From: Hemerocallis citrina
Taxonomy: Eukaryota > Streptophyta > Magnoliopsida > Asparagales > Asphodelaceae
Direction of reading: 5' to 3'
Assembly: GCA_017893485.1 (NCBI GenBank)
Contig: CM030364.1
Location: 45,994,754-46,058,753 of the forward strand
Length of the DNA: 64,000 bases
Shown here in pieces: positions 30,585 to 43,653 of this stretch. Position numbers and translations under genes: made by a program. Position 1 is the first letter of the stretch, and every line of letters begins with the position of its first letter. Under the pieces are notes generated by a model, which did no database searches, was not told the origin of the DNA, and worked only from the letters and a program-made list of their open reading frames with translations.

Positions 30585-30962
30585 ATGAGAGAATGAGAGA
30601 GAGAGAATTAAATAAATAAAGGAGTTGTTTTGGAGGGAATTTGAATTTGAGTTTTGAGGAAAAACTTTTAAAGGAAAAAATGTGTTTTGTGAGGTTAGAT
30701 CTGTGCGTTAGATTTTGAGAGGATTGAATGAGAGCCACTTGATAGCTTTCTTTGTGTTTTATTATATAGATATATATAGAGAGAGAAATAATTAAATAAA
30801 TAAAAAAGTCATTTTGGGGGGATTTGAATCTAAGTTTTGGGGGAAACTTTTTTTTGGGGGGGGGGGGGGGGGGGGGGGGGGGAGAATGTGATTTGTGAGG
30901 TTAGATCTGGGCCTTTAATTTTTGGGGGATTGAAGAGCCACTTGATAGCTTTCTTTGTGTTT

Positions 30963-31003
<41 letters not shown>

Positions 31004-31010
31004 CAATCGG
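30561..31010. repeat. Direct repeat of about 190 bp with GA and poly-G runs
   Basis: Two related segments, each running from GAGAGA through AATTAAATAAATAAA, TTTGAATTTGAGTTTTG, GTGAGGTTAGATCTG and AGCCACTTGATAGCTTTCTT to a TA run. A 30-odd-base G-run lies in the second. The region left of the CACTA (15,001-15,180) shows a weaker version. Origin unknown. Confidence 0.7.
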
Positions 31011-31663
31011 ATGGGAGATGATCTCCCTAAAGCAAATTATTTTTAATTAAAAAAATCTCGGACAGTTGCGTTCCATTTCTTCTCAAATCTTTGCTGGCAA
31101 AAAACCTATAGATTTAGACCTATAAAACTTATATGGGTCCATATTTGGATTTAATATAGATTTAATTAAGACTTAACATTTAATTAAGAATCTTAATCAA
31201 CACATGATATTGGATGGGAAATTTTATCCCATCCGATACTTTTTAATTTATTTTAAAAATAAAATTTAAATGGGACAGAATTTCATCTCTCATCGGTCTA
31301 AATTTGGCAATCAAACTCATTTTTTGAGTAAACGACTACAAGCCATTTTCAAATTTTCTATTTCTATTTCTATTTGTCTTCTATCCCATGCCTTCAGGAT
31401 ATTGTAAACCCTTAATTTAAACCTAACCTTTTTAATAAAAAAAAAAAAGAAGCAATGTGAGGTTTTAGGATGTGTGTTTCTTTTGTTTTCCGCAGCGATG
31501 CTCTTTTCCAGTTTTCATCCTTCTCTTTTTCATGGTGCTTGATCTTGTTGGCTAAAGAATTCCACTAAGAAGAAAAGTTGTTCGAATTGACTACTTATGG
31601 TGTCGTCTCGTATGCAAACCATATAATTAAGAATGGTGTCTTACTCACTTTAGTTCGCTTTGT
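31011..31663. other. A+T-rich flank at unit 1/unit 2 junction
   Basis: No gene recognised. Compared with 50,770-51,483 it matches closely but lacks about 70 bp present near 51,115-51,190. It contains an A-run at 31,438-31,448 and resembles neither the leader nor the coding parts of the protease gene. Confidence 0.5.
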
Positions 31664-32102
31664 AACAAATTAACACGGCACAGCGAAGCTACTGTTAAAA
31701 AAATTTAGACTACTATATGAACCGAGAAGGGAGGTGCCTGAGACTGACATCTCATCTTTTGACAACTTTTTGGTATCTTCGAATTGCTTTTTACCACAGG
31801 AATTTTTTTTGTGAATATTTTGGACTAGGAGGTTAAGTGTGGAAAGTGTCAAAGTAAGCAAACTGAATCATCTCGATTTATATACATTCAAATAGATGAT
31901 ATACATACTCAAATCAAATTCATAAATTCATAATTGAACACACTGACTTGCTAGTAGCTAGCAAATTTACAATGGAAGCTAGGCAAGATTTTAGGATTGA
32001 CATAGATAGATATACACAGTTGCACACTAGTGGGAAAGTTAGAATTTGACTTAATTTTTGGCGATCGAAATTACCCACCCAATCTTCTTAATTTATGCTT
32101 TT

Positions 32103-33395
32103 TCAAGCAGTTGGGTATGAAGCTTGCATGGCAATGCCACATAATCCTTCCTTAGCAGCCACATCCCTTTCCATCCTTATGTACCCATTCTCTCCCCATG
32201 AAGCTCCCCATGAGTTCTTTATTAACCAATACTTAGTACCGTCACTTGTTGTACCGTAACCAACGGCAGTCACACCATGGTCAAGATCAGTCCCACATTC
32301 TCCTGTGAAGACTCCGCCTGAATACCCCTGGAAGGCGAAACCGCCTGCATCAATGGCAACAGAGATGGGTTGGTTGGCTACGGCCTTAAGGAGTGCAGCT
32401 TCGCTATTTGCAGGCACATCTTCGTAGCCAGTGATGGAAGCTGCATGAGATGCGGCCTTGTTGGCATTGCAGGTGTCATCAGTTCCTTGGTAGGGGTAGT
32501 TTACTTCGGTAGTTAAGCCTTTGTTCTTCATTATAAACTTGAAGGCGTCATCCATGAGGCCTCCACTGCAGCCTTGGTCCACGCCTTTGACATCACAGTC
32601 CACAAGCTCTTGCTCTGAGAGGGAGATGAGCTTGCCTGTGCTCAGTTTGTTGATTCCTTCAGTTGCACCTACTGCAGAGAATGCCCAACAACTACCTAAA
32701 AGATACATATACTCAAAAATGTAAGATAAGTACTGTGATTTTTAATATAAAATCTGGATCCTACATAATTTATGCTAGTTTATTTTACTATAGGAGAAAC
32801 ATGAGGGATCCATCTAAGGTGCAGAAGCAATTGACCTGGACGACATGTATCATCAATATCTTGCATCAATATCTTGCAATATGAAAGTAGTACAACTTTT
32901 GTATAGTCAATAAGAGTAACTACTTGGTAATGTATATGGTTGCTATAACTATGAGTAACTTTACTTACCACATTGGCCTTGATCCTTGACTGGAGTGACT
33001 GCACCCTTTGTCCTCCAATCCATAGATGCTGGCACGGCCGTGACATTCTCATATTTGAAGGTAGACGTAGTGATCTTTGATGAAGGCTTAAATCCGTTTC
33101 GTGCCCTGAACTCCTCATTGGTGAGATCCGTGAATTTGTTAAGACCAAGCTTGTACTTTTGGTTTTGGGCATTGAATGCTTCAATCCGCTCGACGTTGGC
33201 CTTAAATATCTCGAACCGCTCTGCCTTCTCCGCTGAGTCCTTGTACACTCGTCCATTCTGAACCATCCATGCTTCATGCCTCTCCACCATTGACATTTCA
33301 CTAAGGCTGCGTGATTCTACTGCCGAATGAGAAGCCCAAATACTGAGGATCACGAACAAGGCCAACCATAAGCAACTCTGTGTAGGAAATGCCAT
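32103..33395 (-). CDS. Papain-like cysteine protease (SAG12/SAG39 type), copy 2
   Basis: Exons complement(32103..32695, 32969..33395), same 273-bp phase-1 intron, 339 aa. Signal peptide, I29 propeptide and the Q139-C145-H282-N303 catalytic set are all present, and the conceptual protein is identical to copy 1 throughout. The introns also read the same. Identity of this degree means a very recent duplication, ongoing gene conversion, or an assembly duplicate. It lies 19.77 kb from copy 1 in the same orientation and has the same TATA region. Confidence 0.93.
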
Positions 33396-33459
33396 GTTAA
33401 TTTGAGAACAATTAACTAATTAGATGAAGTCTGGTATATTGTTACGTAGAATGCATGAG

Positions 33460-33468
33460 TTTATATAG
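33460..33468 (-). promoter_or_regulatory. TATA box of protease copy 2
   Basis: CCTATATAAAC on the minus strand, in the same position relative to the ATG (33,395) as in copy 1. Confidence 0.6.
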
Positions 33469-34776
33469 GCGTTAGAGAGAGTGTTCGACACTCAGTTTAA
33501 ACTTATAATACTGTACCATTTAGGAGATCGAAAGAGACATGTGCGTAGCGTGTGAGTTGGTACGAATGTAGGTTCCGTTCCCATTCATTTGGGGTTTGGC
33601 GGGACTGGGATAGAGATGGATTTGTATAGTTCCTCAATTGCTAATGATTACCGTAAGCTAACCGCCTTTTTAATGAAGGTTCCTTTACTTGATTACAATT
33701 TGATAAGCACTCTGTAAGAATGTAACAAATTAGTTAAGATATAAAATTTTCTGCTGTGAGCCATGGTGAATTAATTAGACAAAAAACAAAGTGCCCCAAA
33801 TGAGTTTGGCTTGAGTACATAATGCACATACAACGTTTGAAAAAAAAATACATTATATTTATTCATGCATCTCTTAATTTAAACACATTCTATTAACTTT
33901 GAATTATTAAATTACAATTCTACCTTTACGCTTTCTTATCTCGATCTCTTTTTCCTTTCTCTCCTTTCTTCATTCTCAAACATTAAATATAATCAAATCT
34001 GAATCTCATCATCTTGCCAAACGCCGGCACCGATTGGCAATGGTCGGCAAGAGTTCGGTTTGGGAGGCAGCGATCGGCATCGGTAAGCAGTTCGACTATC
34101 TTTTCCTTTTTCTTTTTTCCCCCAAAATCTAGGGTTTCTAAAATCAAAATCAAACATACCCAAATCATCAAAAAAAAAAAAAAAAAAAGGAAAACCCATA
34201 TTAAAACCCCTAATTCGAACTAACCCAACTCAACAAAAGAGGAAAAGATCATCAAAATAAGTACAACCCTTTGATGCACCTATCTCGTCCTTTAATATAA
34301 TGCTAGTTATATCTTTGATTTTTCCTTTACTTTTTGTTCAGTTGTTGATCGTTGTGATTAGAAGCCAAGAGCCGCTCTAGGTTTAAGTGAGTACTGGAAC
34401 TTGTTTTGATTTTAAAAAGAGCTTAAAAACTTGTTAAAGTAGGTTTGTAGTGGATTTTAGGTGAGTAGAGAAACAGATGGTACTTTAGGCACAATAAAAG
34501 TTAGAATCTGAGTGTTTTTTTAGTGAATGATGATTTGATGGAGGTCTCTTGACCCCTGAGGACCTTGCGAGGCCATCGGTGGAAGGTTTGTGGACCGAGA
34601 CATGGTCATGGAGAGGATGATGTTCTTAACGGCTTCGACGGGTGAATGAGAATTTAACTGTTGAGGAGATATTTGCTATTTTCAATGTAACATGAGCAAT
34701 AAAAAAACATAAAAAATCAAAAAAAAATCAAACCCTGAAATCTGAAAAATCTAAATTTCTAAGTAATAAAGAGAGT

Positions 34777-34819
<43 letters not shown>

Positions 34820-34936
34820 GAAAAAAGTGAAGAGAAGAGAGAGAGATAGTAATAAAATAATGAGTTTTTTTAGTTTGGGGGGGGGGGGATTTTTTATTTT
34901 GGGAGGAAAAATTTTCGGAGGAAATATATATATATA
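33469..34936. other. Upstream region of protease copy 2, no clear gene
   Basis: Duplicate of 13,699-15,182. It contains the same A-run (about 34,170), the unassigned G+C-richer patch near 34,020-34,100, and a shortened (GA)n run near 34,780-34,813. Nothing new is seen. Confidence 0.45.
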
Positions 34937-35108
34937 GGGTAAAAGGGATATGAGCAACTTGCTTATTTAGTAAATGAGCAATTGATTATGTGGCATGCAT
35001 GTGATACATTGGACAACTAACCCTTTTAAGGCTTTTCCAATCACATGTATGCCACATCATCAATTGCTTATTTACTAAATGAGCAAGTTGCTCATATCCC
35101 TTTTTCCC
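34937..35108. mobile_element. MITE-A, left copy of unit 2
   Basis: 172 bp, same ends and foldback structure as 15,183-15,354. Confidence 0.8.
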
Positions 35109-35124
35109 ATATATATATATATAT

Positions 35125-35551
35125 ATACTACTACTATAATGGGAGAAGGCCTTAGTGTAATTTGTCCATCTACCAACCCGTGCAATGCACGTGCATAACT
35201 ATTGTAAAGGAGGTCTCAGGTTTGAGTCCTCACTACGTCAAATTTTATACTTTAATTTTTTTTAATATATTAAATGTGCATCACACGTGTAAATTACTAT
35301 CTATTTATCTATCTATCTATATATCTATAATATAATACATAATAACTATTATAATGGAAGAGTTAGAATTGTAAATCTACCTACTTACGTGCAACACACG
35401 TGCAACTCTAACTCTCCCATTATACTCTTCACATTTACTTTTAAAAATATATGTTCCTATTTATTAAGATATGCATCACATGTGTAAATCAGAGTTCTTA
35501 TTTTAAATTTTTAAATAAATCAATACGTGCATTGCATGTGTATATTACTAG
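35125..35551 (+). mobile_element. Small Helitron-like element, unit 2
   Basis: Duplicate of 15,371-15,797, with the same ACGTGCATTGCATGT palindrome and terminal CTAG. Confidence 0.55.
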
Positions 35552-35564
35552 TATATAACTAGTA

Positions 35565-35678
35565 AATCTTCCATTGTGCACCACCCCTCCGTGTGCACTC
35601 GTGTGCACTCGGCCTTCCCGCCTTCATATCGATGTTCCGAACCGTTCACATTGATCTACACATCTAAATTAGTCTAAA
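35565..35678. mobile_element. MITE-B, left arm, unit 2
   Basis: Duplicate of 15,811-15,924; interrupted by CACTA copy 2, with the rest at 49,829-50,054. Confidence 0.75.
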
Positions 35679-36243
35679 CACTACAACACATGTGCGATTT
35701 ACCGGTGTATATTCCCCGGCGTTTTACCATTCGCGCCGGGGTAGGGAGTAACCAGGAATGGGGCGTCAGATTGGATGGTTATACACCGACAGCCTCTATA
35801 AAACGCCGGGGATTCATGATATTCACTGGTGTTTTATTTAGAAACGCCAATGAATGGTTTTATTCACCGGTGTTTTAATAACACACGCCGGAGAATATAT
35901 AGATACATTCACCGGTGTTTGTAATTGCAAACGCCGGTGAATTAACTGAGATAAATCCCCGCGAACCCTAACATTTTGCTCGCTAATTTCCCAAACCTAA
36001 TTTCGCCTCCTTCGTTTTCCCTCCTCCCTCTCTCTATTTCTCGCGCTTCGCCTCCGTCCCTTCGTCATCTTCGACAGCCCAATTCGATTTCCCTCCTCCC
36101 TCTCTCTATTTCGCGGTGAATTTGCGATCGAAAACCACCGCTCGTCGCCCCGCTCTCTCTCTATCTCCTACGCCACCGCTCGTTGCCCCGCTCGTTGCCC
36201 CCCCTCTCTCTCTTCGGTAATTTCTCTTGATTTCTCTCCTTTT

Positions 36244-37640
36244 CACTGTCAAAGATACTGAATTCATGCATCTGATTGGCATCTTAGCATGATTTTTTTA
36301 CCAAAATGGGTTAACTGTCAACTAAGGATGCTGGCTGTATACCAAAATTCTCCAAATCTGTACAAGAATTGGGCTGCACAAACCTTGTGCAGGTTTATTT
36401 TGGAGCCAAAAACATCATGATTTAGTTGGGATGAAGAATTAATAGAGAAACATATATGCTTAGATACTGGAAATTTTCATTTTCTTTTACTGTTAAAGAA
36501 ACTAATTGCATGCATCTGATTGTCATCTTAGCATGATTTTTTTTACCGAAATGGGTTCACTGTCAACTAAGGATGCTGTATGTATACCAAAATCTGCCAA
36601 ATCTGTACAAGAATTGGGCGGAACATACCTTGTGCAGGTTTATTTTGGAGCCACAAAAATCAATGGTTTAGTTGGGATGAAGAATTAATAGAGAAACATA
36701 TATGCTTAGATACTGGAAATTTTCATTTTCTTTTACTGTTAAAGAAACTGAATTCATGCATCTGATTGCCATCTTAGCATGATTTTTTTACCAAAATGGG
36801 TTCACTGTCAACTAAGGATGCTGTATGTATACCAAAATCCTCCAAAACTGTACAAGAATTGGGCTGAACAAACCTTGTGCAAGTTTCTTTTGGAGCCACA
36901 AATATCATGATTTAGTTGGGATAAAGAAATAATAGAGAAACATATATGCTTAGATACTGGAAATTTTCATTTTCTTTTACTGTTAAAGAAACTGAATTCA
37001 TGCATCTGATTGCTATCTTAGCATGATTTTTTTACCAAAATGGGTTCACTGTCAACTAAGGATGCTGTATGTATACCAAAATCCTCCAAATCTGTACAAG
37101 AATTGGGCAAAACAAACCTTGTGCAGGTTTATTTTGGAGCCACAAACATCAATGGTTTAGTTGGGATGAAGAATTAATAAACAAACATATATTCTTAGAT
37201 ACTGGAAATTTTCATTTCCTTTTACTGTTAAAGAAACTGATCGCATGCATCTGATTGTCATCTTAGCATGATTTTTTTACCAAAATGGGTTCACTGTCAA
37301 CTAAGGATGCTGTATGTATACCAAAATCCTCCAAATCGGTACAGGAATTGGACTGAACAAACATTGTGCAGGTTTCTTTTGGAGCCACAAACATCATGAT
37401 TTAGTTGGGATGAAAAATTAATGGAGAAACATATATGCTGAGATACTGGAAATTTTTATTTTCTTTTACTGTTAAAGAAGCTGAATTCATGCATCTGATT
37501 GTCATCTAAGGATGCTAGCTGTATACCAAAATCCTCCAAATCTGTACAAGAATTGGGCTGAACAAACCTTGTGCAAGTTTCTTTTAGAGCTACAAACATC
37601 AATGATTTAGTTGGGATGAAGAATTAATAGAGCAACATAT
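36244..37640 (+). repeat. 244-bp tandem repeat, 5' block of CACTA copy 2
   Basis: Duplicate of the block at 16,491-17,890, again about 5.5 units. One base differs in the second unit (AAAAATCAATGG at 36,655 against ACATCAATGG). Confidence 0.93.
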
Positions 37641-37670
37641 TCGTGGCCATATTAGTTTCTTTTGTGCAGG

Positions 37671-37671
<1 letters not shown>

Positions 37672-37747
<76 letters not shown>
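37672..37747. repeat. (TTA)n microsatellite, unit 2
   Basis: Two triplets longer than the unit 1 counterpart. Confidence 0.95.
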
Positions 37748-37748
<1 letters not shown>

Positions 37749-38232
37749 TTGGGATAAGTAACTGATTATTAGTAGCCATGAACAGAATAGTTCATGAGTC
37801 ATCAGATCTTCTTGTTATCGTATTTACAGCACGACGCCCTCGTTATTCATCCGATTCCTCTTCCTCAGCAAATACCCTTTACCATCATCATCTCCTTGAA
37901 CGGAAAGCCAAATACAGGGGAGACTATAGTCGAATCGATATTAGACTCGAACACAAGGTGTGCGATAAAATGCCACTAAGGTGGTTGTGATAATTTCCAC
38001 AAAGGTAATTTAGGGTTATGTGAAAAAAGTAGATTGTATTAAGATTTAATTGTTTTTTTATACATTTTTTGAACCACAATTTCTTTATTTTACAGTTAAT
38101 TGTTATATCGTTTATTTATTTGTAGCTAGGGATAGTTTTAAAAAAGGTAAAATTAAATATACAAAATGCCTTTTACTGTCAATACTATTTAATATATCAA
38201 ATTTTAATTTCAGATTGTGTGCTATTGTTATA

Positions 38233-41200
38233 ATGGATAGAAGTTGGATTAGTAAACCACGATTATCCAAGGAGTACCGTGATGGTATTAAAGATTTTAT
38301 TATCTTTGCCAAACGACATTCCCGTGATCCCAACCTAATCCTTTGTCCATGCCTCTGGTGTACAAATTGTAATTTGAGGACATGTGACGTAGTACATACA
38401 CATTTGGTTGTCAACGGTTTTCTTCAAGGGTACACACGGTGGTTTTGTCATGGAGAGAATCATACATCAGCTCCTGTTCGTCCGGTTGTATTAGAAAATG
38501 AAGATGAGCCCTTAGTGAACGAAGACTTAAGTGTTTCCGATGAGATGCATGCCTTGTTGCAAGACGCCTTGGGGATTCATAATGTTTCTTTCCACACCAA
38601 TAATCCAACAACCCAAGTTCATAATGAGTCAACAGAAACATCACACATTGGTGGTGGAGTGGACGAAGAAATGCCTGACCCCGCCCCTGAAAATAATAAG
38701 CAGCAAGAATCCTTCGCTAAGTTGCTTGAAGATGCTAGTACTCCGCTGTACCGCGATTGCACCAAATTCTCTAAATTCTCATTCATTGTCAGACTATTTC
38801 AGATTAAATGTTTAAACGGGTGGTCTGCTAAGTCCTTCAGTATGCTACTTGAACTATTGAATGAAGCATTTCCAGAAATCTGTATTCCAAACTCAGCCTA
38901 TAAAATCAAAAAATTCCTAAATTCTTTCGATCTAGGGTATGAGAAGATAGCAGCATGTCCAAATGACTGTATGCTTTTTACGGGAGGTAAGAAAAGTCTG
39001 GAGAATTGCGAAGTCTGTGGTTCTTCGAAATGGACAGAAACACCAAATCAAGACGATCAAGCCAGTGGATCTACTAAGAGAAGTAGGAGAAAGAAGCCTG
39101 CCAAAATAATGCATTACTTTCCTCTGATTCCTAGGCTACAAAGATTGTTTATGTCTACGAAAACTTCTTCTGATATGAAATGGCATGCTGAAGGTCGCAC
39201 TAATGATGGGATTCTTAGACATCCTGCTGATTCTCAATCTTGGAAAAAATTTGATGAAAGATATCCCGATTTTGCAGAAGATCCTCGAAATGTGAGACTT
39301 GGACTAGCTAGTGATGTTTTCAACCCTTTTAGGCAAATGAGTAGTACATACAGTATATGGCCTGTTGTGTTAATACCATACAATTTGCCACCTTGGAAAT
39401 GCATGAAGCAGTCCTCATTTATTTTGTCCATGATAGTTCCTGGACCGACAGGTCCTGGAAATGATATAGATGTGTACCTACAACCGTTAATAGATGAACT
39501 TAAGAAATTGTGGGTGGGTGTTCCAACCTATGATGTTGTGGCTAAAGAAACATTTTCTCTTCGGGTCGGGTTGTCTTGGACAATCAATAATTTTCCAGCA
39601 TATGCAAATTTATCTGGATATAGCACTAAAGGACGTTATGCATGTCCTTGTTCAAGGTGGTTGTACAATGGCAGAAAGTTTTGCTATATGGGTCATAGGA
39701 GATGGTTGCCTGACACACATATATTTCAGGCAGAGACAGCGACATTTGATGGTACCGACGAGTGGGAACATGCTCCTAGAGCTTTTTCTGGGTCAGATAT
39801 TTTGAAGCGGGTAGATGATCATCAGTTCAAATATGGAAAAGAACCACAAGTCAGCAAAAAGGGCAAGAAAAGGGCAAGGCCGGAGCAAGGTGAAGAGACC
39901 GATCTATGTGGCGAAGATGAGGATCAGAACATGACGAGTTTAGGTGCATGGAAGAAGAAGAGTATTTTCTTCAAGTTGTCGTATTGGGAATTCAAATTAT
40001 TGCGACATAATTTAGATGTGATGCATATCGGAAAAATATTGGTGAAAATTGTATAGGAACGGTTATAGGAGATGACCGGAAGACAAAGGACAATCTCAAG
40101 AGCCGACTTGATTTGAAATCAACGGGCATTCGACATGAGTTGTGCCCAGAGGAATTACCGAACGGGAAAGTACTCCTACCTCCTGCAATCTATTCAGTGT
40201 CAAAATCGGAGTTGGAATTGTTTTGCAAAGTTCTACTGGAACTTAAAGTTCCTGATAGCTATTCTTCTAACATAGCAAGATGTGTCAACTTTAAAGAGAA
40301 GAGGCTTCAGGGTCTAAAGTCACACGACTACCACGTCCTAATGCAGGATCTCCTTCCTGTGGCCCTAAGGTCTTCAATGTGTGAGCAAATCACTACCGTC
40401 CTGAAAGATCTTTGTAGCATATATAAAGGTATTTGCTCAAGAATGCTTCGTGTTGAAGATATTGACCAATTGGAGCAGCGGGCGGCATTGACACTTAGTA
40501 AAATGGAGATGATATTTTCGCCATCGTTCTTCACTATAATGATTCACAAGGTAATCCACCTTGCTGGTGAAGCCAGAATCGGCGGTCCTCTTCACTATCG
40601 GTGGATGTACCCCATTGAGAGGTAAAAGAATTCATGCATCTTACAAAACAGAATTTTCAAAAGCTTATTTCTTTTAATCCCCTACTTCGCTCTAATTCAT
40701 TAATTATACATGTTCAGGTACTTATACCGGCTCAAGGGTTATGTTAAAAATAGAGCACATCTTTGACTAGACCAAGGAGAAATCCAAACATTTCCAATCT
40801 TGATGGTGCTAAATATCTTTTTGATACTGCTGGCACTACTGTTGGTAAAGTTGATGCATTTAAGCTAGATAACTTAATGTGGGAACAGGCACATCGATAT
40901 GTGCTAGACCACCATGCATCAGTGGAACCATTTCGAAAGTAAGTTGCTTTTGAATTTAAATCGAATATAGTGAAAACCACAGAGTTCGATATTAACTTAC
41001 TTTTGTTATTCCTTATTTCAATTGCTTGTATTTTAGCGAATTTGTCAGGGACATCAAACGAAGGGCTAGACCAAGAAGACTACCACCACGTGAACAAAAC
41101 AAGTTGATGAATGAAAAATTTCATAAGTAGTTTGAATCTCATGTAGGTGAATTAAGAAAATGCAAGTTAATCTTCATTATATCTACATTATCCATGGTGC

Positions 41201-41899
41201 TGATACGATTTGCGCAAAATTAATAGGTACATTCTTTGGGTCCTGAAGGTGTCATCTGAAATACAAGTACTTGCCAAGGGTCCCTATAAGATGGCCAAAA
41301 GATACGGAGGATACATATTCAATGGCTTTAGATTTCGTACTAAAGATCGTGAATGTAATTTGAAGTCTCAAAATAGTCGAATGGTAGTGACTTCTAAGAC
41401 TAGAAGTTATGCTTCCAAGTCGGACATGAGGCCGGTAGATGGAGATCTCGACTACTATGGAGTGCTCACGGATATCATTGAATTGAACTATTTTGGTCAT
41501 TTTCGTGTTGTCTTATTTCGTGGGGATTGGGCTGAGTTTGATAGGAATTTTGCTAATAACATTGATAAGTTAGGTTTCACAGTTGTAAACTTCTCAAAAT
41601 TGATTAACATCGGTACACACATTAGCCACGAACCATTTGTGTTCCCATCCCAAGTGCAACAAGTGTTCTACATTGAAGATCCAATCCTGCCAAAATCGTA
41701 TGTGGCTCTTGAGATGCAACCAAGAGATGTATTCCAACTGGGCGATACTTCAGACGATGAAGACGGTGAAGCCATGAACAGTTACATTACTTCTGAGTTT
41801 CCTATGTTTGATGTAAACACAACCGACGGCGGAATTTGCGGGACTTGGCTCCACAAGGATGGAGAAGAGGGCGATGTATTGGAAGATGTCGTATTGTAG
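38233..41899 (+). pseudogene. TNP2: CACTA TNP2-type transposase, copy 2
   Basis: Same structure as copy 1: start at 38,233 (MDRSW), N-terminal transposase-associated domain, Tnp2 core, frameshift in the A-run near 40,032, DUF4218-type part 40,113-40,621, DUF4216-type part 41,210-41,899. Over the first 668-codon frame the only difference seen is G to D at the codon covering 39,817 (RVDDHQ against RVDGHQ). Both copies share the frameshift and downstream stops, so the lesions predate the duplication. Confidence 0.9.
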
Positions 41900-42161
41900 T
41901 TTACTTGATTTTCATAGCTCAATATTATATGTCCTGTAATTTTTGTGTCTTAAATCTTGTTGTAATATCATATCTTGTAATTCCGAACATGTTGTATGTG
42001 AATTTAATAATTGGTTTAATTATCTTTCTAATTTCTACTGCTTGGTGTCATTTACATTAAACAATGTTTAGTGTCATTTGCATCAAACTATCATTGTAGT
42101 TGAATTTGTTACAAATCTCACTTTTTTAATTTTTTGTAATTATGTTGGTTTGTTAATCCTA

Positions 42162-42383
42162 GATAATAGTGGCAGTCAAACAGAGGAGGGGGAGGGTAGC
42201 ACGCCGCCCACTGTCAAAAAATATCGAGGGCGAACTAAGATGACGGGCATATGGAAACTTAAGAATGACTAAAGGATTGTGGTGGAGGAAAACGGTGTCG
42301 GGCAACCAGTTGGTGATAATGCAAGCAAATTCTCATCCTTTATTGGGGTAATAGCAAGGAACCCACGGATAATTTCACCGGTA
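42162..42383 (+). pseudogene. Second CACTA gene exon, Ptta/En/Spm transposase-like, copy 2
   Basis: Same GRTKMTGIWKLKND-stop-RIVVEENGVGQPVGDN reading as in copy 1, with the GTAAGT donor. One base differs just before the donor (TCACCG at 42,378 against TCACTG). Confidence 0.7.
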
Positions 42384-42478
42384 AGTCTTTAAATTGATAA
42401 TTTTGAAGATATTATAATTTTGAATGCATGAAAGACATGTATTAGTGTTTGTGAGTCTGCATTGTGGCTATCGTTTAT

Positions 42479-43526
42479 GTTCCTTAATTGAGCTGTGATT
42501 AGAAAGAAAGGGCTCGAGTGGAGATCTAGAAACCCATATAGAGACATCTCGTTTATTATAATCTATAATTATTGTTGGACCAACCCCCTCTTGCTGTGTG
42601 CGTGTGTTGAAGAGAAAGAAGGGATGAGAAAGAGTTGAGGAAAATGCCTCTATGTTAGCCTGGTGTATCCTCATTCTCTACCATTCCTCTTTCTGGCTCC
42701 ATTTATGGCATCTATATTAAATTGGTTTCCTTCCACAATGACAGTTCCGTAAAAGTACACTTGGTATGAGCCCTATTCTTATTGTTCTTCAATAAAATTG
42801 GAAATTTTGGTGATCCAACTAGTGATCATAGCTGCACCCCACCGCATACTCACAAATACTAATACGTGTCGTTCATGCATTCTATGACCAACCCCACTTT
42901 GGCATATAGCATGCTTTGATGACATTCTATGACCTGCACACATGTTTGTTCCGCCCAATTCTTGTACAGATTTGGAGGATTTTGGTATACAGCTAGCATC
43001 CTTAGTTGACAGTGAACCCATTTTGATAAAAAATCATGCTAAGATGACAATCAGATGCATGAATTCAGCTTCTTTAACAGTAAAAGAAAATGAAAATTTG
43101 CAGTATCTAAGCATATATGTTTCTAGATCCAGGATCACAAATTTTGATTGGGCTGTGATTGGATTTTTTAGTGACTATCAACAAGTGTTATTAATTGGGC
43201 TGTGATTAGAAAGAGAGGGCTCGAGTGGAGATCTGGAAATCCATATAGAGACATCTCGTTCATAATAATTTATTATTATTGTTGTTCTTATCACTCTTGC
43301 TGTTGTTGCTGATGTCTCTTTATGTGCGTTTGCTGAAGAGAAAGCAGGGATGAGAGAGAGATGAGGAAAATGCCGCTATGTTAGCCTGGTGTATCCTCAT
43401 TCTCTACCATTCCTCTTTCTGGCTTCTATATTTGGTTTCCTTCCACGATGACAGGTCCTTAAAACTACACTTGATATGAGCCCTATTCTTATTTTTCTTC
43501 AATAAAAATGGGAGTTTTGGTTATCC
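42479..43526. repeat. 330-bp bracket repeats and inverted 244-bp unit, CACTA copy 2
   Basis: Duplicate of 22,718-23,765; the third bracket copy is at about 48,436-48,811. Confidence 0.85.
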
Positions 43527-43653
43527 AACAAACATGTACCCGCATACTACCAAATGGCATTTTCTTTAGAAAGTCGGACTCCGAAGAATCGATCTATGAC
43601 TAGAATCTCCATTCAAAGCCCAATCAAAATTTGTCATCCTGGATCTAAATCTT

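Larger units (their letters stand above)
11894..31663. repeat. Tandem segmental duplication, unit 1 (19,770 bp)
   Basis: From AACAAATTAACACGGCAC at 11,894 the sequence recurs at 31,664 (offset 19,770) and at 51,484. Unit 1 contains protease copy 1, its upstream region, MITE-A, a small Helitron-like element, MITE-B with the CACTA insertion, a second MITE-A and a flank. Against unit 2 I found mainly microsatellite length changes and a few single-base differences (for example at 11,904 and 20,056). Confidence 0.95.
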